Source: Gordionus sp. m RMFG-2023 | Taxonomy: Eukaryota > Nematomorpha > Gordioida > Chordodea > Parachordodidae | DNA length: 64,000 nucleotides | Direction of reading: 5' to 3' | Assembly (NCBI RefSeq): GCF_954871325.1 | Contig: NC_088779.1 | Location: 8,372,846 to 8,436,845, forward strand | Shown: piece after piece, positions 58,971 to 64,000 of the stretch | How the letters are laid out: the number at the start of each line of letters is the position of its first letter | Numbering within the stretch: the stretch's first letter is position 1 | Notes under the pieces: generated by a model | Seen by the model: the letters and a program-made list of their open reading frames with translations, nothing else | Database searches by the model: none | Told to the model about the DNA's origin: nothing | Translations under genes and position numbers: made by a program

Positions 58971-60260
58971 GCTATAACTAGGGATGTTAAGCTCCCAGGA
59001 ATATATCCTGGGAATTTATTTAAAAGAAATATTCCCAAAATTTCCAATTTTTAAATAATTATTAAAAAATTAAATCCTAATTTCCTTATAAATATTCATG
59101 AATCTCTTGGATACAATTCTTGTAGCTTACATTCCGTTTTTTTTCCCTAGGTCTAATAATAAATATATTTTATTTGATTGTGCATCTCCAAGGTAAATTA
59201 TTTAGACCTAGGTATAAGTTAATTACACTAGAATCCTGTTTTTTTAGTAATTCGTCATTTTTGAGTGTTAATTCTTTGATATAATTTTTTTATTAATTAT
59301 AATATGGACGAAATTATTAAGAACCTCAATAGCTGATAGATGTTTTCTGGATTTTAAATAGTTATTAAACCCTAAGTATAATTAAAACTTAAATCATATT
59401 TACATTGGGGAACTTCGAATTTGTTTTTTGCCATTTTAAATGCTAATCTAACATTCAACATATTTAATGTAGAATACATTTAGATAAATTTATATGCCTG
59501 GTAATTCCCATGAATTCTTGGTTATTCCCAAAATTCCAATGCTATAACCAATACGGATTTAGGTTGGGAAAATAATAACGGAAGAAGTATTCACGGGTAA
59601 AACTATTGAAGAAGCAAAAAGTCTTTACTTGGTGCTAGTTAATTTAGAAAAAGATTTGTAACAGAAAAAATTGAAGTAGGAAGAGTTTCCAAAGATGATG
59701 AAAGTTATAATTAATATGACAATAATTATAAGAACGAATAAGGAATATTAACAATTTTAATGCAAAACTAGTATACCAGGAGTCAGCGAAGAATAGTTAC
59801 TCTTTATTTAGGTATTTCTGGATATAACCAAGACATTGTTGGAGTCGTCTTGATATATGATTATTGCAGATGGGGCAAAGTCGGATATTAGCTTTTAGCA
59901 TCATTTATAAGAGGCGTGGAAAATATGGACAATTTACATGTATCTGAAACGAGAATTAACAAGTATAGTTTTTAAATTGGAGGCGGTGTAGATATACAAA
60001 TTTCGTTCCATGTTGCTTTGTAATAGCCAATATGGGCCTGAATGAAAGTTGCTTAGATTTAAATAGAGGGAAGCGAGCGGGGTATAGCTGGATAAGCTAT
60101 TATCTTTGCAAGTGAATCCATGTTATATATGATGGTGGTTGGACCGGCATTGTTGTATGGAGGGTACTGGAAAGCGAGGATAAATTACTGGCTATACCGA
60201 AATACGAGTGCTCAGATGGATCCTAATAGTAGGGGGAAAAGGGAATAAACGAAGAGAGGG
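58900..60260 (+). mobile_element. LINE reverse-transcriptase fossil (RTE-like), split by a hAT element
   Basis: YNQYGFRLGK (spanning 59541-59575) matches the RT motif QYGFRPGRS. IEEAKSLYLVLVNLEKD matches the block FNKPLYLAFVDLEKAYD. Near 60,140-60,220, VGPALLYGGYWKA and, in another frame, YTEIRVLRWI match VRPALLYGxECW..xxAEMRMLRW of RTE-type LINEs. Several stops and frame changes lie between. Upstream extent beyond 58,970 is a guess. Confidence 0.6.
58979..59540. mobile_element. 562-bp non-autonomous hAT element with exact 8-bp duplication
   Basis: It starts TAGGGATGTTAAGC and carries inverted subterminal TCCCAGGAA / TTCCTTA and ATTCCCAAAATTCC motifs. It is flanked on both sides by GCTATAAC (58971-58978 and 59541-59548). 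It sits inside a reverse-transcriptase fossil. No coding capacity. Confidence 0.75.
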
Positions 60261-61889
60261 AAGTAGAGGAATAAAAATATTTTTAATTTTCGGTTTGACC
60301 CAAGTTTCTAAAAGTTGATAATTTTTTGCTAAATTATTAACATATTGGTCCCCTTTTTAAAATTGGTTTATTATAAATAATTTCGGACGTGTCTTGTACT
60401 GATATAAATGAAAACACCGTATGTTAAATAATCCATCACGTGATTTAGTTCCCCAGCTGGCTAAATGGCCCAGCCTTGGCCCATATTCATGCACATAACG
60501 AACTTGCGGATCCTATCCTTGTGCATCATTTAAAAACAAAAAAATTTATAAACATTTTTGTTAAATATATATTATTTTAGTTGAGAATTTTTTTATTTTT
60601 GCTTAGTATAATATATAAAATAAATACCCCTTTTATTATTATCTTTAAAAATCTAGTAATTCAAAAATGCTAATTTATTTATATAAATTATTTTTACTTT
60701 TATTATATTTTATTAACATATTTTTCACATAATTTTTTTTAAAATTAATATTCCACTCAATTTTGTCAATTTCCATAATAAAATCGATGGTGTAATAAGA
60801 GTTTTTATTAATAACGTGTTATTTAACCAATTGATTAAAATTGCTTCAAATTTCAGGAAATTTATATGAGTAATGCCAAAATATTTTTTGTCAATTATTA
60901 TACTTTTTTAATATGAAAATTATATTATATAACATTAATGCATATATAAAATAAAATGTTTAAGATGTTAATGCTTTTTAATTTTATCTGAAGGAGTGGT
61001 ATTTTCTTATAAACTGTCAGATTATTAATAAAAATTCTTGATAGATTGAAAAAAATGGATTTTGTTACATTAATCATATTATCTCTCGGCTTTGGATTCA
61101 TCCGTGATACAGGCTCCTAACTTTCAATTTATAGATAACTTATTTCCTTTATAGTTGGGGGATTAAATGGGTATAATAGCTCGCAGACCAGGTTGAAATT
61201 AATTGTTTGAATTTACCACGTTTAAATCGCCAATGAGTAGGATTGTAGAGAGCAAAAGTATTTGTAATATGCATATATGTATCTAAAGGTAAGGATTAGG
61301 GTGTAAAAAATAATTTGGGGGGCATACTTAAATATAGGCATGTTACCCTTCAACATTTTCGCGCTCGTGAAGGTGATTTAAAATATTGGTGTGCTAGTTT
61401 AATAAATAATTCAAGATAATGCCGAGTTAGAAGAGCCAGAAATACTTCCATGAATGCTATCCTCTTTTATTATAAGCAATAATGAATAAAGTCAATTTGG
61501 ATTTTATTGTATACCTGCTTTCTAATTATTTGCAGTGGCAATGGCCATTTTATCTTGTGCTAAATATAATTATAAGGTCAGGAATTTTTTAATGTATAAT
61601 ATATTAAATCGTATTTTTTTTATAAATGGCCATTAGTTCAGTTTATCTATGACATCAGACTTGTACCCTATATCAGATCCTGATTCAATCCTGAAGTGTT
61701 CATTTTTGATGTTGAAATAAAGTTTTTAATTAAACATTTATTTAAACTGATAACTTGGGACGGATAAATAATGGATCTGGCATGCATACCATTTTTTCAG
61801 AACTCAGGCGTAAAGGTAGTACATTTAAAGAGATATATATTAAAAAATATAGCCAGTCTTTTATTTTAACTAGATTTAAATAACGTTAT
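60261..61889. other. AT-rich intergenic DNA
   Basis: No gene or named element is recognised. A short balanced patch (CCCCAGCTGGCTAAATGGCCC..ACGAACTTGCGG, 60450-60515) may be a repeat scrap. Confidence 0.4.
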
Positions 61890-62159
61890 CAGAGTTGTTA
61901 AACGCTATTTTTAAAAGTAGCGCGCTACCGCTATAGCTATTTGTCAAAAAAAGTAGCGCGCTACCGCTTTCGCTATTTGTCAAAAAAAGTAGCTTTAGCT
62001 ACTTTTAAGCTACTTTTTTTAAAAAAAATTTAAAAACAAGTGAAATAAATTTTCTTTTTTTTTGCTTATAATATAAATGTATAATAAATAATATATAAAA
62101 ATCAACATTTATAAATATAAAAATATAGTTAGTTTAGATTATAAAAAAATAAGCAATAT

Positions 62160-62300
62160 AAATAAATATTTATTTTAATTTGTTGCATTTTAATAATAAT
62201 ATCATTTCAATATTATCATCCCCAAGTCTAGAGCGACCATCAGAAAGTATAAGCTTTGCTTTACTAAATAATCTCTCGACACTAGCACTTGAGGGCAAGG
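62160..62300 (-). pseudogene. hAT transposase C-terminal dimerisation domain
   Basis: The minus-strand frame ASLPSSASVERLFSKAKLIL then SDGRSRLGDDNIEMILLLKC matches the hAT C-terminal signature (PATSASVERxFSxAG.I....RxxLxxxN.E.L.FLK.N) and ends at a stop. Confidence 0.8.
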
Positions 62301-62324
62301 AAGCTCTGAAAATATTTAATCAGA

Positions 62325-62594
62325 TCAATTTATAAATATAAATAAGTTTTTACCTTCTGTTATGTGTCCAAAATCTGCCGGTGTACATACACATAAGATA
62401 TATCTGATAACTACCATTAGAGCATCTTTCATCACTTTGAAGTTGTCGGCTATTTTATTCATAAGTGTCTGGCGACATAAAACTGTTGTGCCAGGGGATA
62501 AAGTTTTAATCATCATAGTAAATGATGGATTACACACCAAGGACAATGGCTGAACTGTGTCAATAATAAAATCAACAATTACTTTATCAGCCAA
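62325..62594 (-). pseudogene. hAT transposase, N-terminal part of core region
   Basis: LADKVIVDFIIDTVQPLSLV then NPSFTMMIKTLSPGTTVLCR matches the conserved hAT segment that follows the BED finger (..V.FI..D.QP.S.VE...F..L...L.P.Y..PSR.T). It ends near a GTAAAA donor; the following piece is the C-terminal dimerisation domain, so ~300 residues are missing. Confidence 0.75.
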
Positions 62595-63215
62595 TTTTTG
62601 TGAAATATTGGCATGTTTATTATCAGTTAATTTGGTTTGGATAGTATTTGTCTTTTTGAATTCAGATTCTCTTATACCAAATTTTTTTATATGTTTCTCT
62701 ATTTCCTTATAGCAATTGGCGTGAACAGTCTAATAAAATAAATAATATTATAATGTAAAAATAACAGTTTAACTTTAGGTGTTTCTTCAGGTTATAGCTA
62801 CTCGATTGATTTGATGATATTTTTTTTTTACATTTTTAAGCAAAGGAATTTGAATCCAGATTTTGTTTTAATATTTATTTAAAAAAATTTTTCAAATCTA
62901 GGGAATGGGAAATCGTTATTAGAGCTATTAAGTACATTTTCTTCCATTGAATCTTCCATGTCTGAATCACTTTCAAGGATTTGTATATCCATGGGCGATG
63001 CCATTTTAGATTATTAACAGAGATTGAAAATATAAATTAAAAATTGAAAATATATTTAAATATCAAAATTAAATAATAAATTATAAAAATTATAATTAAT
63101 TATGATAATATATTTAAATTTTCATGTTTATACTTACATTCATTATATTTTTTAAAAGTAGCGAAGTAGCAGCGCGCTAAAAAATTAAATATTTTTAAAA
63201 AAAGCTACATCAATT

Positions 63216-64000
63216 AACTTAGTCGGATGTTTTTCGTTTTAAAATTTTTTTTGTAAAGTATGATTAGACTGGTGGAAAACTTACTAAGAGCAAATTTTCG
63301 AAATTAAATTAATCATAGTAAGAAATCTAGATTTGGGATAAAATTAATAATATTTTAATTTAATGATATCTTATTTGCTTAGGATTGCTCGTTTTAAAGA
63401 AAAACATGAAATAAGGTAAATGAATCCTAAATTTTTTGAATATGTTAAATGGGGAAGATTTAAGATATATATTTATTGTTTATATTTATATCCTTGATTT
63501 ATTAAAATTTGATTTTATTTTAATATTTTAATAGAACAAATCTTGTACAAGTGAATGTCAGGATCAATTTCAAATATTGAATGAGAGGTAAAATACTGTT
63601 CTACATTTTATTTGATTTGAAATTACCACTGACATAAATCGAGAAATCATCAACTATTGAACTAATTCTAGTTAGACCTCAATATACTTTGCCATTAAAT
63701 TAATAGGTTTTAGAAGTATCTGAGATGAAAAGATATGTTTATGTATTTGTATTAAACCGAATATTTTTATATTAATGTCAATTATTGGAGTTGTTATAAA
63801 ATATTTTTTAAATTTATTATCTGATTATTAATATTGATACATGATATTACTTAAAAATTTTTATATACCTTAACACTCTTTAAAAAATGAATCCAGATTA
63901 GATATGATATAATTTTATAAAATTTAATAAATATACAGTTGATTAGTCATTTTGAACTCGGCTTACAATATTTAATTTGTTAATTTTCAAATAATATATG
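63216..64000. other. AT-rich DNA at the right edge
   Basis: No gene, RNA or recognisable repeat seen. Confidence 0.4.

Larger units (their letters stand above)
61890..63215 (-). mobile_element. internally deleted hAT transposon (BED finger and dimerisation domain kept)
   Basis: The left end CAGAGTTGTTAAAC is followed by palindromic repeats AGTAGCGCGCTACCGC (twice) and GTAGCTTTAGCTAC (61912-62020). GTAGCGAAGTAGCAGCGCGC and AAAGCTAC mark the right side (63157-63208). The minus-strand coding remnant is MASPMDIQILESDSDMEDSM (from 63004), a BED-type finger (LCLKCKKKIS..YNLKKHLK), VHANCYKEIEKHIKKFG, VIVDFIIDTVQPLSLV, a gap, then SSASVERLFSKAKLILSDGR. The RNase H-like catalytic core is missing. Likely small introns at 62741-62770 and about 62294-62335. 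The right terminal repeat was not found. Confidence 0.75.

Overview
This window looks like nuclear DNA from an AT-rich invertebrate animal. Short, better-balanced coding exons sit in long, very AT-rich introns packed with decayed transposons and simple repeats. I cannot name the phylum. Both genes are animal-type, with GT-AG introns plus one candidate AT-AC intron. There is no rRNA, convincing tRNA gene, CRISPR or operon structure.

Left part (1-17,876, + strand): the 3' two thirds of a TRAPPC9 (Trs120/NIBP) gene, the signature subunit of the TRAPPII Rab-activating complex at the Golgi. I assembled 22 exons. Splice phases agree at every junction, and the translated exons follow the order of conserved TRAPPC9 blocks down to a stop at 17,874-17,876. 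The gene starts upstream of the window. One intron (16,494-16,635) has no GT-AG solution that fits; it reads as a minor-spliceosome (U12) AT-AC intron.

Middle (19,085-55,841, - strand): a complete TASK-like two-pore-domain potassium channel gene in four coding exons. The predicted protein has about 1,117 residues, against roughly 400 for vertebrate TASK channels. The excess lies in a ~185-residue insertion between M2 and M3 and in a ~685-residue tail. Intron 1 is 31.3 kb and interrupts the GYG of the first selectivity filter. The two genes are convergent, with 1.2 kb between their stop codons.

The giant intron and the region upstream of the channel (55.8-64 kb) are a transposon graveyard. 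They hold a 3.2-kb Sola-like DNA transposon with ~560-bp terminal inverted repeats and a TAAT duplication, an inverted pair of retroelement 3' ends, a reverse-transcriptase fossil, several hAT-type elements (one with an exact 8-bp duplication, apparently inside a LINE reverse transcriptase), an internally deleted hAT transposase with palindromic subterminal repeats, fold-back MITE families, and many CCGG-rich repeat patches.

Functionally the two genes are unrelated (membrane trafficking and background K+ conductance). Family calls rest on remembered protein motifs, not on database searches.
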